Assembly (NCBI RefSeq): GCF_003054225.1
Contig: NZ_QBKQ01000003.1
Span: 792,608 to 856,607, forward strand
DNA from: Christiangramia gaetbulicola
GTDB taxonomy: Bacteria > Bacteroidota > Bacteroidia > Flavobacteriales > Flavobacteriaceae
Length of the DNA stretch: 64,000 bases
Direction: 5' to 3'
This document shows positions 44,840 through 53,927 of this stretch, piece by piece. A program made the translations under genes and the position numbers. The first letter of the stretch is position 1; each line of letters starts with the position of its first letter. The notes beneath the pieces are model-generated. The model had not been told where the DNA came from, ran no database searches, and worked only from the letters and a program-made list of their open reading frames with translations.

Positions 44840-45455
44840 TTTTGTTTTTTTGGTTCAATTTTTATTGGCTTTCTGCCAATTAGTTCCGCCCTGTATTGGG
44901 CAAAGACCGTGCGACAAAGCCAATAATATTGGTTAGCATTAATTTTGAGAGGATAATTTACCCTGATTTTGTGGAAGCTTGCATTAAGAAAAACATAAAA
45001 TCCTGTAAAAAATCTTAAACAGAGTCTCTGATAAACCTCTATATATTTATGTTTTCGAATTTAATCATGTTGATTTAAAGCTTATCTACCCTGAATTTTA
45101 AGGATATGATATTTCCTAATTTTGGTGGAAAAAAAGATCTATAGGCCAAGTCTTAAAAAAATGTTATTTATAATTTAAGTTTCTTAAGAAATCCAAATAT
45201 TTGCAGAAATGGCAACATTCTGTAATTATGTCAGGTCCTTTTAGTAGGAATTATCCTAATCGACTATTTCAAATAGAAATTCTGGCATGAAATTTCCACA
45301 AAGTAACCCTCGAAGAATAGGAATTGCTGAGAAATACAGGCATTTGATACAATAATTGTTTGAATAGTATCATTTGCAGCGAAAAAAATATTTTATAATT
45401 ACAGATTGCGAATGATCTATTGGATTATTCAAGTAAAAACCTACTACTCAGATTA
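44840..45455. other. 616-bp divergent gap between proC and the CheB/CheR sensor
   Basis: Besides the structured proC-proximal segment, the gap holds AT-rich DNA with no convincing gene. A perfect 12-bp palindrome (TTTCTTAAGAAA) is at 45180-45191 and could bind a dimeric regulator. No clear TAnnTTTG promoter is seen for either gene. Confidence 0.5.
44863..44932 (-). promoter_or_regulatory. Structured 5' region of proC with mutually exclusive stems
   Basis: Read on the minus strand, the segment holds three overlapping foldbacks. The first is CCAAT-ATT-ATTGG (44932-44920). The second is a long-range stem, TATTGGCTTT (44925-44916) with AAAGCCAATA (44872-44863). The third is a local hairpin, ATTGGCAGAAAGCCAAT (44880-44864). 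The first and third each use an arm of the second, so they cannot all form. A GCCC-GGGC hairpin sits in the middle. The element ends 24 bases before the proC ATG. Whether it is fully transcribed is unknown, because no promoter could be placed. It matches no riboswitch class I recognise. Confidence 0.5.
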
Positions 45456-48400
45456 ATGAAAAGTACTAAGACGCGTTCTACAGCTGAGTCTGTAAAAGAA
45501 AACAATATTCAAGATACCCGCATTATTGCTGTGGGTGCAAGTGCCGGAGGACTGGAGGCATTGAAAGCTTTTTTCAAGAATATTCCCGCCGGCGATAAGA
45601 ATGCTTTTGTGGTAATTCAACATTTGTCTCCCGATTATAAAAGTATGATGGGAGAATTATTAAAGAAGAATACGAATCTTCCAATAGTTCAGATTACCGA
45701 TGATATGGAAGTAAAACCAGGGCATGTTTATTTAATTCCGCCCGCGAATAATTTGGTCCTGGATGGTAATTCCCTGAAACTTACAGATAAACCAAATAAT
45801 CAGACTCTTAACCTGCCTATAGATATGTTCTTTGAATCTATGGCCAAGCAGCGTAAGGAGAAAAGTATTGGTATTGTATTGAGTGGAACCGGGAGCGATG
45901 GTACCAGGGGAGTGAGAGCTATTAAAGAAAATGATGGAATGGTCATGGTACAGGATCCGGCAGAATCCAAATTCGATGGAATGCCTAAGAGTGCCATTAA
46001 TACTGGCCTTGTAGATTATATATTACCTGTGGAAGAAATGGGACCTGAGTTGAAGGAATTTATTACCGCACCACCAATTTTCCATTTTGAAGATGGTGAT
46101 GTGCAGTATGACGAAAAGGAGCTAAATAAGATCCTTAATTATATAGATGAGCAGGCAGGCCTGGATTTTAGAGAATATAAATATGCTACGCTTGCACGCA
46201 GAGTGGCCCGTAGGGTGAATATCTGTAAGTGTAAGAATCTAAGAGAATATTACGAATACCTGCAGGAGGAAGAAGAGGAAGTAGAGATCCTGTACAGGGA
46301 ATTTCTTATTGGTGTTACCAAGTTCTTTCGTGATGATAAAGTATGGGAAATTCTAAGAAAAGATGTTTTTCCAAAACTTATCGAGGAAAAGAATGACGGC
46401 GACACCCTGAAATTATGGGATGTAGGTTGCAGCACTGGAGAGGAAGCCTATTCTTTTGCCATGTGTCTGCACGAAGAAATGGATAAACAAGGTAAGGATC
46501 TTGAGATCAAGATCTTTGCAACCGATATTTCTCAGCCACATCTGGATATAGGTAGTAAAGGAATATATCCTGAAAGTATCGTAGCAGATGTTTCCAAAGA
46601 TTTTCTTCTGAAATACTTTCTGAGTAAAACAAATGGTTACCAGATCTCAGAGAAGATCAGAAGAACGGTAATCTTTTCAAAACATAACATAATCAAGAAC
46701 CCTCCATTTAGTAATATGGATATTGTGGTTTGTAGAAATCTTTTGATCTATTTCCAGAATAGCATCCAGAAGAAAGCCATGAATATGCTGCATTATGCTC
46801 TTAAAAAGGATGGAGTTCTGGTTCTTGGAACTAGCGAAAGCGTGCATAGCCACAAAGAGAATTTTGCTGAAATAGATCGCAGATGGAAGATCTATAAGAA
46901 TATAAAACCTAGCACAAGGATAAAGAATGGGATTAGCCATGCTAATGCGAGCGGCGGATTGAATGCCTCCCTTATAGAAAATAAGGCGGAACGCGATAAG
47001 AAAAGATTCAGAAATCAATCAAGCAATCCTATCAGGCAGAAGCTTCAGAACGAACTCAACGAAACCATTTTAGAGCAATTCGGTGGAGCTTCGGTATTTG
47101 TAGATGCAGAATATAATATCCTTCAGGCGGTAGGTGAATTTAGAAAATATGCCAACCTGCCTTTAACTGGTTTTTCGATAAACCTTCTGGATATGTTAGA
47201 CAGCGACCTTAAATATATCGTTCAGTCTACATTCAATAAAGCCTTTAAACAAAAGGAAAGAGTTGTTTATCGTGATGTGGTCATCAAACAGAAGAATGGC
47301 AATATTGGAGCCGATATCGTAATAAAACCATTTACAGACCATAGCCTGGAAGGTGAAACCAATTACGTGATCACCTTCATTGAAAAAGAATTGAACTTTG
47401 AAGAGGTTGAAGAGGTTCAAAAGATAAGTCCTAGCAACCAGACAAAAGAATATGTCGCTAACCTTGAACATGAGCTAAAAAGCACCAAGGAAGATCTGCA
47501 AACCTCACTGGAGGAGATCGAAACCAGTAATGAAGAATTACAGGCGGCAAATGAAGAACTACTCGCTTCTAACGAGGAATTGCAGAGCACCAATGAAGAA
47601 CTGCAAAGTGTTAACGAAGAGATTAACACGGTGAATGCTGAGAATATTCAGAAGATGGACGATCTGGCTGCTTTAAACGCAGACATGAACAACCTTCTTA
47701 AAAGTACCGATATTGGGGTTATTTTTCTCGATTCAGATTTCAAGATCAGGAAATTCACCCCGGCTATCAAGAAGCATTTCAGCTTGATAAACGGTGATAT
47801 AGGTAGACCTATAGATAATTTCACCAACAGCTTTGGGCTTACCAGAAAGCAGAATTTCCTGGACAGGTGTCAGAAAGTTCTTGACAATGGTAAGACCCTG
47901 GAAAAACATATAGTATCCAGGGAAGGTAAGAACTATCTGCAACGAATTAGTCCTTATATGGACTCAAATAATGAGGTAAACGGAGTAGTTATTTCATTTA
48001 TTGATATCGAGACTATCCAGAAATCCAAGGAGAAATTGATCGCCAGTGAAAAAAGGTTCAAGTCATTCTATGAGGATGATCCCGTGTTGCACGTTAGTGT
48101 AGATCCAAAAACATCCAAGATCGTTCAGTGCAATAAAAAAGCTGTTCAAAAACTTGGTTATGAATCCAAAGATGACCTTATAGGAATGGCAATTCAAGAG
48201 TTGTTTGATAAGGATTCGCAGTTAACGGCGATGAAGCTGAAAACAAGTATTAAGAAATCTGGAGAATTAATTAATCTCGAGCAGAACATGGTTACCAAAA
48301 AAGGAGAGATCCTACCGGTAATTCTTAATGCTACTGCAGAGAAGGATGAAAATGAAAACCTGATCACCATCAGGTATACTTGCGTTGATATTTCAGCTCT

Positions 48401-49118
48401 TAAAATTGCTCAGGAACAATTAAGAGAGCAAAAGGCCGATCTTGAAAGAGCTAACAGGGATCTGGAACAATTCGTTTCTATTTGTTCACATGACCTTCAG
48501 GAACCATTGGCGACCATTAAATTTGGTAGTGATGTTCTTGGGAAAATGTATGCCAGTAAGCTGGATGAAAAAGGTGAAAACTATATTAAGTATATCAAGA
48601 ACGCGTCAGACAGGCTTTCGGCCCAGATTCGCGCTTTGCTGGAACATTCCAGAATTGGTAAGAATGGCGAGAAAACCCTTGTAGATACTAAAGAAATTGT
48701 TGAGGTCGTTAAATATGATCTTGGTAAAAGTATCAAGGATGCCAACGCCAAAATTCATACCGGCGCTCTTCCGAAACTTAAGGGATACGAAGTAGAGCTT
48801 AGGCTGTTGTTCCAAAACCTTATTAGTAATGCCATAAAATATGTTCCCGAAGACAGGGATCCGGAGATAAGGATCTCTTCTTATAAGGAAAACGATTACT
48901 GGGTATTTTCCATTATGGATAATGGATTGGGAATTTCCAAAGAAGATCAGAAGAACATTTTTACCATTTTTAACCGTGTTCCAGGTAACGAGAGTATGGA
49001 AGGAACCGGGGTAGGTCTGGCCCATGTTGAAAAGATCGTGCTTTTACATGAAGGTACAATTTGGGTGGATTCGCAGGAAGGTGTAGGAAGTACTTTCTAT
49101 TTTAAATTAAAAGCATAA
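45456..49118 (+). CDS. CheB-CheR-PAS-histidine kinase fusion protein
   Basis: The ATG at 45456 is preferred over a TTG at 45420. The 1220-residue product starts with a CheB methylesterase domain (~18-205) without its receiver domain; the catalytic triad is present as S29 (GASAGG), H56 (IQHLSPD) and D148 (GSDGTRG). A CheR methyltransferase follows (~225-490; SAM loop DVGCSTGEEAYSF near 320). Then come a PAS-like domain, a heptad coiled coil (~670-745, repeated SNEELQ/TNEELQ), two more PAS domains, and HisKA (H1012 in CSHDLQEP) with HATPase (NLISNAIKYV, DNGLGIS, GTGVGLAHV). It is soluble. It lies 7 bp before the phytochrome gene. No chemoreceptor or flagellar gene is nearby, so classical chemotaxis is unlikely. 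Confidence 0.92.
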   Translation: MKSTKTRSTAESVKENNIQDTRIIAVGASAGGLEALKAFFKNIPAGDKNAFVVIQHLSPDYKSMMGELLKKNTNLPIVQITDDMEVKPGHVYLIPPANNLVLDGNSLKLTDKPNNQTLNLPIDMFFESMAKQRKEKSIGIVLSGTGSDGTRGVRAIKENDGMVMVQDPAESKFDGMPKSAINTGLVDYILPVEEMGPELKEFITAPPIFHFEDGDVQYDEKELNKILNYIDEQAGLDFREYKYATLARRVARRVNICKCKNLREYYEYLQEEEEEVEILYREFLIGVTKFFRDDKVWEILRKDVFPKLIEEKNDGDTLKLWDVGCSTGEEAYSFAMCLHEEMDKQGKDLEIKIFATDISQPHLDIGSKGIYPESIVADVSKDFLLKYFLSKTNGYQISEKIRRTVIFSKHNIIKNPPFSNMDIVVCRNLLIYFQNSIQKKAMNMLHYALKKDGVLVLGTSESVHSHKENFAEIDRRWKIYKNIKPSTRIKNGISHANASGGLNASLIENKAERDKKRFRNQSSNPIRQKLQNELNETILEQFGGASVFVDAEYNILQAVGEFRKYANLPLTGFSINLLDMLDSDLKYIVQSTFNKAFKQKERVVYRDVVIKQKNGNIGADIVIKPFTDHSLEGETNYVITFIEKELNFEEVEEVQKISPSNQTKEYVANLEHELKSTKEDLQTSLEEIETSNEELQAANEELLASNEELQSTNEELQSVNEEINTVNAENIQKMDDLAALNADMNNLLKSTDIGVIFLDSDFKIRKFTPAIKKHFSLINGDIGRPIDNFTNSFGLTRKQNFLDRCQKVLDNGKTLEKHIVSREGKNYLQRISPYMDSNNEVNGVVISFIDIETIQKSKEKLIASEKRFKSFYEDDPVLHVSVDPKTSKIVQCNKKAVQKLGYESKDDLIGMAIQELFDKDSQLTAMKLKTSIKKSGELINLEQNMVTKKGEILPVILNATAEKDENENLITIRYTCVDISALKIAQEQLREQKADLERANRDLEQFVSICSHDLQEPLATIKFGSDVLGKMYASKLDEKGENYIKYIKNASDRLSAQIRALLEHSRIGKNGEKTLVDTKEIVEVVKYDLGKSIKDANAKIHTGALPKLKGYEVELRLLFQNLISNAIKYVPEDRDPEIRISSYKENDYWVFSIMDNGLGISKEDQKNIFTIFNRVPGNESMEGTGVGLAHVEKIVLLHEGTIWVDSQEGVGSTFYFKLKA

Positions 49119-49125
49119 AATTATA

Positions 49126-51339
49126 ATGCCCGAGAATGTTCAGTACCCTGAAAAAGTAGATCTCTCAAGTTGCGAAAAAGAACCTATCCATATTATTGGT
49201 GCGACCCAGTCTCACGGGGTTCTTGTTTCCTGCAATAAATCTACTGGTGAGATCACCCAGATAGGGGAGAATTGTAAGGATATTTTCGGGATCTCTGCGG
49301 AAGACCTTCTGGGTAAGGATCTGGACGTTTTACTGGATGCTAATTCGTCTGAAGAAATTAAAGGCACGGTGTTGGGACACGGTGTCTTTGAGGTTAAGGA
49401 AGCGGTGATCAACGACCGGGATTTTGTGGTGATCCCTCATATTTCCGGAGAAAACCTTATCCTTGATATTGAACCTGTAGATACCAAGAAGAACAGTTTT
49501 GATTTTCAGAAGAATCTTTCCAGTCTTTTAAATACTTTAAGCGCTTCAGAAACTGCCGATGAACTTTGCGAAGATGCCGCGAAGACCACCAAGTCCATTT
49601 TTGGTTATGACAGGGTGATGATCTACAAATTCGATGAAGAGTGGAACGGCAAGGTGATCGCTGAAGAGAAAAATGAAAATATGGAAAGCTGGCTGGGACT
49701 GCATTATCCCGCTAGTGATATTCCAAAACAAGCCCGGGAATTGTTCCTTAAGAACAGGGTGCGCATAATTACAGATGTAAACTATTCTCCTGTAGAGATC
49801 GTTCCTACGCTTTCTCCAATTGATGGAAAACCACTGGATCTTAGTAATTCAAAATTACGCGCGGTTTCACCTATTCACATAGAATATCTTCAAAATATGC
49901 AGGTAGGCGCCTCGCTTACGGCGGCACTTATCAGCAATGGTAAACTATGGGGATTACTGGCCTGTCATCATTCTGAGGCGAAATATATTAATTATTATCA
50001 GCGACAAACCTGCGAATTCCTTATACAGATCTTTTCGAATGAATTGTCTTTAAAGAACTCTAATAGTTTTGTGCGGAATGTCGAAAAACTTGACAGGTTC
50101 AGTACAAAATTGATCGATCAGGTAAATCAAGTAGAGAATATCAAAAAAGGATTGATCCATTCAACCGTAAAAGTAACCGATCTATTTCCCTGTTCCGGTG
50201 CAGCTGTGGTTTTAGGTGGAAAGATCAAACTTGCAGGAAATACTCCCGAAAAGGCCCAGGTTAAAAAGCTTATCAAGAACTTTCTGGCTAAAAAGAAAGA
50301 CAGTCTTTACTTCAGCCGTAGTTTAATGCAGGAATATCCTGTTGCCGAGACTTTTAAGGACAAAGGTTCTGGTATTCTAAGTATAAGATTAGGACAGGGA
50401 GAACGTGATTTTATTATCTGGTTTAGACCAGAGGCGGTACAAACTGTAGATTGGGGTGGAAATCCTGAAAATAAAGCGACCTATGATAAAGAGAAGGACC
50501 GTCTAACTCCCAGGAAGTCTTTTGAAAAATGGACCGAAGAATTAACCGGAGTTGCCGATGCCTGGAAGGATTTCGAGATAAACGCTGCCCGCAAGTTAGG
50601 TGAAAGTGTAAGTTATATCATTCTGGAAAATCAGAAGAAGGAGATCGATACACTGAATAACCAATTGATTACTGCGCACAACGAACTGGAATTATTCAGC
50701 CAGGGTTTATCCCACGATCTTAAAGCTCCATTAAGAGGTATCGATGGGTATGCACATATACTTAAAGAAGATCATTATGCAGATCTGCAAAAGGAAGGGC
50801 AATTAGCCGTGGATACCATTCTTAGTTCTGTTGAAGAAATGCAGGATCTTATCGATAACATACTAGATTTTGCAGGAGTATCCAATCAGGATATCAGGAA
50901 GATGACTAGTTCTGTGAATAATATGATCCAGGATATTTTTGTTTCTTTCAATGTAAGATCAAATTATCCCCATACCAGTATCGAGGTTGAAGAAAATATG
51001 CCCAAAATCGTTGGGGATAAAAGGATGCTCAGCCAGATCTGGTCTAACCTTATTACCAACGCGCTGAAGTATAGCGAAAGGTCTAAGGATCCTAAAATAG
51101 AAATAGGGTCGAAGAACATAGACAGGAAAACTGTTTATTATGTTAAGGACAATGGAGTGGGCTTTGATCCTGTTTATAGTGAAAAGATCTTTGACCTGTT
51201 CTCCAGATATTCCGGAGACAACTACAAAGGAACCGGCATAGGACTAGCCATCGTTAAAAAGATCATCGAAAAACACGATGGGAAAATATGGGCAGATAGT
51301 GAACTGGGCAAAGGAACCACCTTCTACTTCTATGTTTAA
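49126..51339 (+). CDS. bphP: Bacteriophytochrome histidine kinase
   Basis: This 737-residue photoreceptor has the PAS-GAF-PHY-HisKA-HATPase order. C16 in LSSCEKEPIHIIG is at the biliverdin-attachment position of bacteriophytochromes. The GAF domain has the PASDIP motif (195-200), and LRAVSPIHIEYLQNM with LLACHH carries the chromophore-pocket His. The PHY tongue has PRKSF (~462-466) preceded by TVDWGGNP. HisKA has H530 (LSHDLKAPLRG), and the ATPase has NLITNALKYS, DNGVGFD and GTGIGLAIV. It should switch between red- and far-red-absorbing states and signal through the adjacent receiver protein. The heme oxygenase two genes downstream supplies the chromophore. Confidence 0.95.
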   Translation: MPENVQYPEKVDLSSCEKEPIHIIGATQSHGVLVSCNKSTGEITQIGENCKDIFGISAEDLLGKDLDVLLDANSSEEIKGTVLGHGVFEVKEAVINDRDFVVIPHISGENLILDIEPVDTKKNSFDFQKNLSSLLNTLSASETADELCEDAAKTTKSIFGYDRVMIYKFDEEWNGKVIAEEKNENMESWLGLHYPASDIPKQARELFLKNRVRIITDVNYSPVEIVPTLSPIDGKPLDLSNSKLRAVSPIHIEYLQNMQVGASLTAALISNGKLWGLLACHHSEAKYINYYQRQTCEFLIQIFSNELSLKNSNSFVRNVEKLDRFSTKLIDQVNQVENIKKGLIHSTVKVTDLFPCSGAAVVLGGKIKLAGNTPEKAQVKKLIKNFLAKKKDSLYFSRSLMQEYPVAETFKDKGSGILSIRLGQGERDFIIWFRPEAVQTVDWGGNPENKATYDKEKDRLTPRKSFEKWTEELTGVADAWKDFEINAARKLGESVSYIILENQKKEIDTLNNQLITAHNELELFSQGLSHDLKAPLRGIDGYAHILKEDHYADLQKEGQLAVDTILSSVEEMQDLIDNILDFAGVSNQDIRKMTSSVNNMIQDIFVSFNVRSNYPHTSIEVEENMPKIVGDKRMLSQIWSNLITNALKYSERSKDPKIEIGSKNIDRKTVYYVKDNGVGFDPVYSEKIFDLFSRYSGDNYKGTGIGLAIVKKIIEKHDGKIWADSELGKGTTFYFYV

Positions 51340-51405
51340 CAATTCAAAATTGTTAATTATGCCGCTTTGTGATATTTTCGCGTACTTTTTAGACGCAGTG
51401 TAATA

Positions 51406-51966
51406 ATGATCAATACATCTCTCAGAATATTACTGGTAGAAGACCAGGAGACCGATGCAGCCTTAATCCAGAGGCAAATAAAAAAGGCAATAAAAAATCC
51501 TGAGATAGAAGTCACAGATAATCTGGATGACTGTCATGACCTTCTGGTTAATTTCGCCCCAGATGTTGTGCTTTCAGATTATAACCTTCCAACCTGCACT
51601 GGTCTGGACGTAATGGAGCTGGTAAAGGAGTATGATGAGAAAATCGCTTTTATTTTTATTACCGGGACCATCAATGACGAAGAACTCGCTGCGAATACTA
51701 TTTTAAATGGAGCTTCCGGGTATATTCTCAAGAAGCATATGAATAACCTTGCCGAGAAGCTTGAACCTCTCTTTAAAAAGGTCATTATTAACATGGTGGC
51801 GAGAGATGAATTAAGAGAGCGTATCAGGGACAACAAGATCACGGTTAACCAGATCTATGATTTTCTGGATAAGATTAACGAGGATAACGCAGAGCACAGG
51901 GAGAATATTGAAAGGATTAGAAAGGCGATAAATCAATTTAAGCTGGATGACGAAGATGTTGAATAG
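51406..51966 (+). CDS. Response regulator with coiled-coil tail
   Basis: This 186-residue protein has a receiver domain in residues ~5-130: LLVEDQETDA (acidic pair), phospho-acceptor Asp in VVLSDYNLPTCTG (~57), Thr in FITGTI and Lys in ILKKHM. A helical, charged tail follows (~135-186; likely coiled coil, NEDNAEHRENIERIRKA). There is no DNA-binding domain. It is the natural receiver for the phytochrome kinase 66 bp upstream, and perhaps for the CheB-CheR kinase. Phytochrome-linked single-receiver proteins (Rcp-like) are known. Its 3' end overlaps the heme oxygenase start, so the two are coupled. A small hairpin (AACAATT-CAA-AATTGTT, 51338-51354) lies upstream. Confidence 0.9.
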   Translation: MINTSLRILLVEDQETDAALIQRQIKKAIKNPEIEVTDNLDDCHDLLVNFAPDVVLSDYNLPTCTGLDVMELVKEYDEKIAFIFITGTINDEELAANTILNGASGYILKKHMNNLAEKLEPLFKKVIINMVARDELRERIRDNKITVNQIYDFLDKINEDNAEHRENIERIRKAINQFKLDDEDVE

Positions 51967-52504
51967 ATTGAGGGAAGAAACGGCCGAATTACACCGGGAA
52001 CTGGAAAAAGAAAATCTTGCCAATAAGATCATGGATCAATCCATAGATCTTGAGGAATATAAAAACCTGCTATTTCAGAATTTTCTGGCTTATGAAAATG
52101 CCGAAGCAGAGATCACGAAATTCATATCTGGATATTCCAGCGATAAGTCAATGAGACTTAAAGAGGACCTTCGGGGGATTGGGGTAGAAAACTTCACTTG
52201 CTCCCTTGATTTTTCATGTTCTTCTGAAGCTGAAGCCATTGGCGCAGCTTATGTTCTGGAAGGCTCAGCGATGGGAGGGATGCTCATTGGGAAGGAATTG
52301 AAAAAATGTTCTTTTTTTGACGAGATCCCGGAACAACTATTTTTTAATGGAAAACGTGACGGTATAAAGGGCTGGAACGAATATTTAAAATTCCTGAGAT
52401 CACGCGATTTTTCTGATGCTGAAATTGATTCAGCTGCCAGTAAAGCGAAGGAAACTTTCCTGCTATTTGGAGAAGCTTTCAAACTAGACCTTTCCAGCTG
52501 CTAG
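51947..52504 (+). CDS. bphO: Biliverdin-producing heme oxygenase
   Basis: This 185-residue all-helical protein begins MTKMLNRLREETAELHRELE, where the His of AELHREL is the proximal heme ligand position; an alternative start at the fourth codon (51956) is possible. AAYVLEGSAMGGMLIGKEL carries the Gly-rich distal helix over the heme. Heme oxygenases open heme to biliverdin, CO and iron. Here biliverdin would load the phytochrome encoded upstream. The gene overlaps the response regulator and closes the light-sensing operon. Its neighbour on the opposite strand is convergent, starting its stop at 52521. Sequence fits the BphO subgroup. Confidence 0.88.
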   Translation: MTKMLNRLREETAELHRELEKENLANKIMDQSIDLEEYKNLLFQNFLAYENAEAEITKFISGYSSDKSMRLKEDLRGIGVENFTCSLDFSCSSEAEAIGAAYVLEGSAMGGMLIGKELKKCSFFDEIPEQLFFNGKRDGIKGWNEYLKFLRSRDFSDAEIDSAASKAKETFLLFGEAFKLDLSSC

Positions 52505-52520
52505 AACTCCTATAATAGCA

Positions 52521-53105
52521 CTATAGGTTAAAGCTTTCCCTTGGGATTACTTCGCCAGCCTGCATGTTTTCCAGTGTTTCTTTGCCTATTCTTACTCTAA
52601 CCAGTCTTAGGGTTGGGAATCCTACAGCAGCTGTCATTTTTTTGACCTGCCTGAATTTACCTTCGGTCAAAGTAACGCTTATCCAGCTGGTAGGTCCATG
52701 GCGTTCATCTCGTATTTTTTTCGCGCGTTCAGGGAAGACAGGTCTTTCTTTCAGGATCTCGGCCTTACATTCTTTAGTTTGATAGGCTTTACCGTAAATA
52801 CTGATTTCTACTCCGGTCTGCATTTTTGTAATAGCATCTTCGGTGATCTCACCGTCCACCTGTACATAATACTCCTTTTCGCTATTTCCAGCGGTGATCT
52901 TAGTGCTCAGTTTACCATTAGTAGTAAGTAATAATAGACCTTCAGAATCCTTATCCAGCCTGCCAATAGACATGGTGCCTTCAGGAAAATCATGCAATTC
53001 GCCTAGTAGTTTGAACTTGCCGGCTGTTCTTTGGTTGGTAATGAACTGGCTGAGGTATCCGTAAGGTTTATAAATTTTAAAATGTTTGTGAAAATCCTGA
53101 TGCAT
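52521..53105 (-). CDS. 23S rRNA pseudouridine synthase (RluE/RsuA-like)
   Basis: The ATG at 53105 is used; a TTG at 53114 is in frame. The 194-residue protein lacks an S4 domain and begins directly with FKIYKPYGYLSQF. The catalytic motif GRLDKDSEGLLLLT holds the active-site Asp. LTEGKFRQVKKMTAAVGFPTLRLVRVRIG is the conserved C-terminal block of the RsuA/RluB/E/F family. The short form without S4 matches E. coli RluE, which modifies U2457 of 23S rRNA. It is convergent with the heme oxygenase gene and unrelated to the light cluster. The precise target base is inferred. Confidence 0.88.
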   Translation of the reverse strand: MHQDFHKHFKIYKPYGYLSQFITNQRTAGKFKLLGELHDFPEGTMSIGRLDKDSEGLLLLTTNGKLSTKITAGNSEKEYYVQVDGEITEDAITKMQTGVEISIYGKAYQTKECKAEILKERPVFPERAKKIRDERHGPTSWISVTLTEGKFRQVKKMTAAVGFPTLRLVRVRIGKETLENMQAGEVIPRESFNL

Positions 53106-53208
53106 TAATTTCAATATAGATTTTTCATTTAAAATTTATAAAAAATTTAAAAGTTGTTTCCGAGGAATCTGATTAAGTTACGGTGAAGATAAAATAAATT
53201 ACATAATT

Positions 53209-53811
53209 ATGAATATTGCAATTATATATTACAGCGCAACCGGTACGAATCATCAGATGGCAAAATGGGCTGCTGAAGCTGCTAAATCTGAAGGAACACA
53301 CGAAGTGAGGTTAAGGAGAATTAGAGAAACTGCTCCTAAGGAAGCTATAGAGTCTAATGATGCCTGGAAAAAGCATCATCAGGCCACCCAGGATATAGAA
53401 ACAGCCGAATTAGACGATCTGGATTGGGCTGATGCTATTATTTTCAGTATTCCTACGAGATACGGAAATTTACCTTCTCAGGTGCAGGCCTTTTTCGATA
53501 CCACCGGTGGTCTCTGGAGCCAGGGCAAACTGGTAAATAAAGTAGTTTCTGGTATGACCAGTGCACAAAACCCGCATGGGGGCCAGGAAACCACCTTGCT
53601 TTCTCTATACAAAAGCATGTATCACTGGGGGGCTATAGTTGCAGCACCGGGATATACCTCAGAGGAACTTTTTAAAACTGGTGGTAATCCATACGGTTTC
53701 AGTACCAACGGGGGAGTAGATAATCTTGATGAAAAGTCTAAAACATCGATTACGCATCAGGTAAAGCGCGCGATTAAAATTGCTGAATGTATAAAGAAAG
53801 GAATGAGTTAA
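53209..53811 (+). CDS. wrbA: WrbA-type NAD(P)H:quinone oxidoreductase
   Basis: This 200-residue flavodoxin-fold protein has the FMN phosphate loop YYSATGTNHQMAKW, PTRYGNLPSQVQAFFDTTGGLW and GMTSAQNPHGGQETT. This set is diagnostic for WrbA, an FMN-binding tetrameric quinone reductase that makes two-electron reductions and limits semiquinone radicals. YGFSTNGGVD is also conserved. It is a single gene on the + strand, facing the M3 peptidase gene across a strong bidirectional terminator. No special regulation is visible. Confidence 0.92.
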   Translation: MNIAIIYYSATGTNHQMAKWAAEAAKSEGTHEVRLRRIRETAPKEAIESNDAWKKHHQATQDIETAELDDLDWADAIIFSIPTRYGNLPSQVQAFFDTTGGLWSQGKLVNKVVSGMTSAQNPHGGQETTLLSLYKSMYHWGAIVAAPGYTSEELFKTGGNPYGFSTNGGVDNLDEKSKTSITHQVKRAIKIAECIKKGMS

Positions 53812-53880
53812 AAATACTAATGACTTAGATTTAAAATTAGAAATAAGGCAGAATAGAAACTCTGTTTCACTAATTAAATT

Positions 53881-53910
53881 AAAAATGCCCTGAGATCTCA
53901 GGGCATTTTT
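53881..53910. terminator. Bidirectional terminator between wrbA and the M3 peptidase
   Basis: AAAAATGCCCTGA pairs with TCAGGGCATTTTT around GATC. It has T runs on both strands and sits between two convergent genes. Confidence 0.9.
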
Positions 53911-53927
53911 AATAAATGGAATTTAAA

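Noticed and set aside
48606..49025. 139-codon open frame on the minus strand
   Set aside because: It is antisense to the HATPase part of the CheB-CheR kinase fusion and has no recognisable domain.
45456..49118. Chemotaxis operon
   Set aside because: Only a CheB-CheR fusion is present, with no CheA, CheW, chemoreceptor or flagellar gene nearby; a regulatory sensor kinase is the better reading.
52509..52527. CCTATA-TATAGG hairpin between the heme oxygenase and pseudouridine synthase genes
   Set aside because: Only six A/T-rich pairs with no T tract; too weak to call a terminator.
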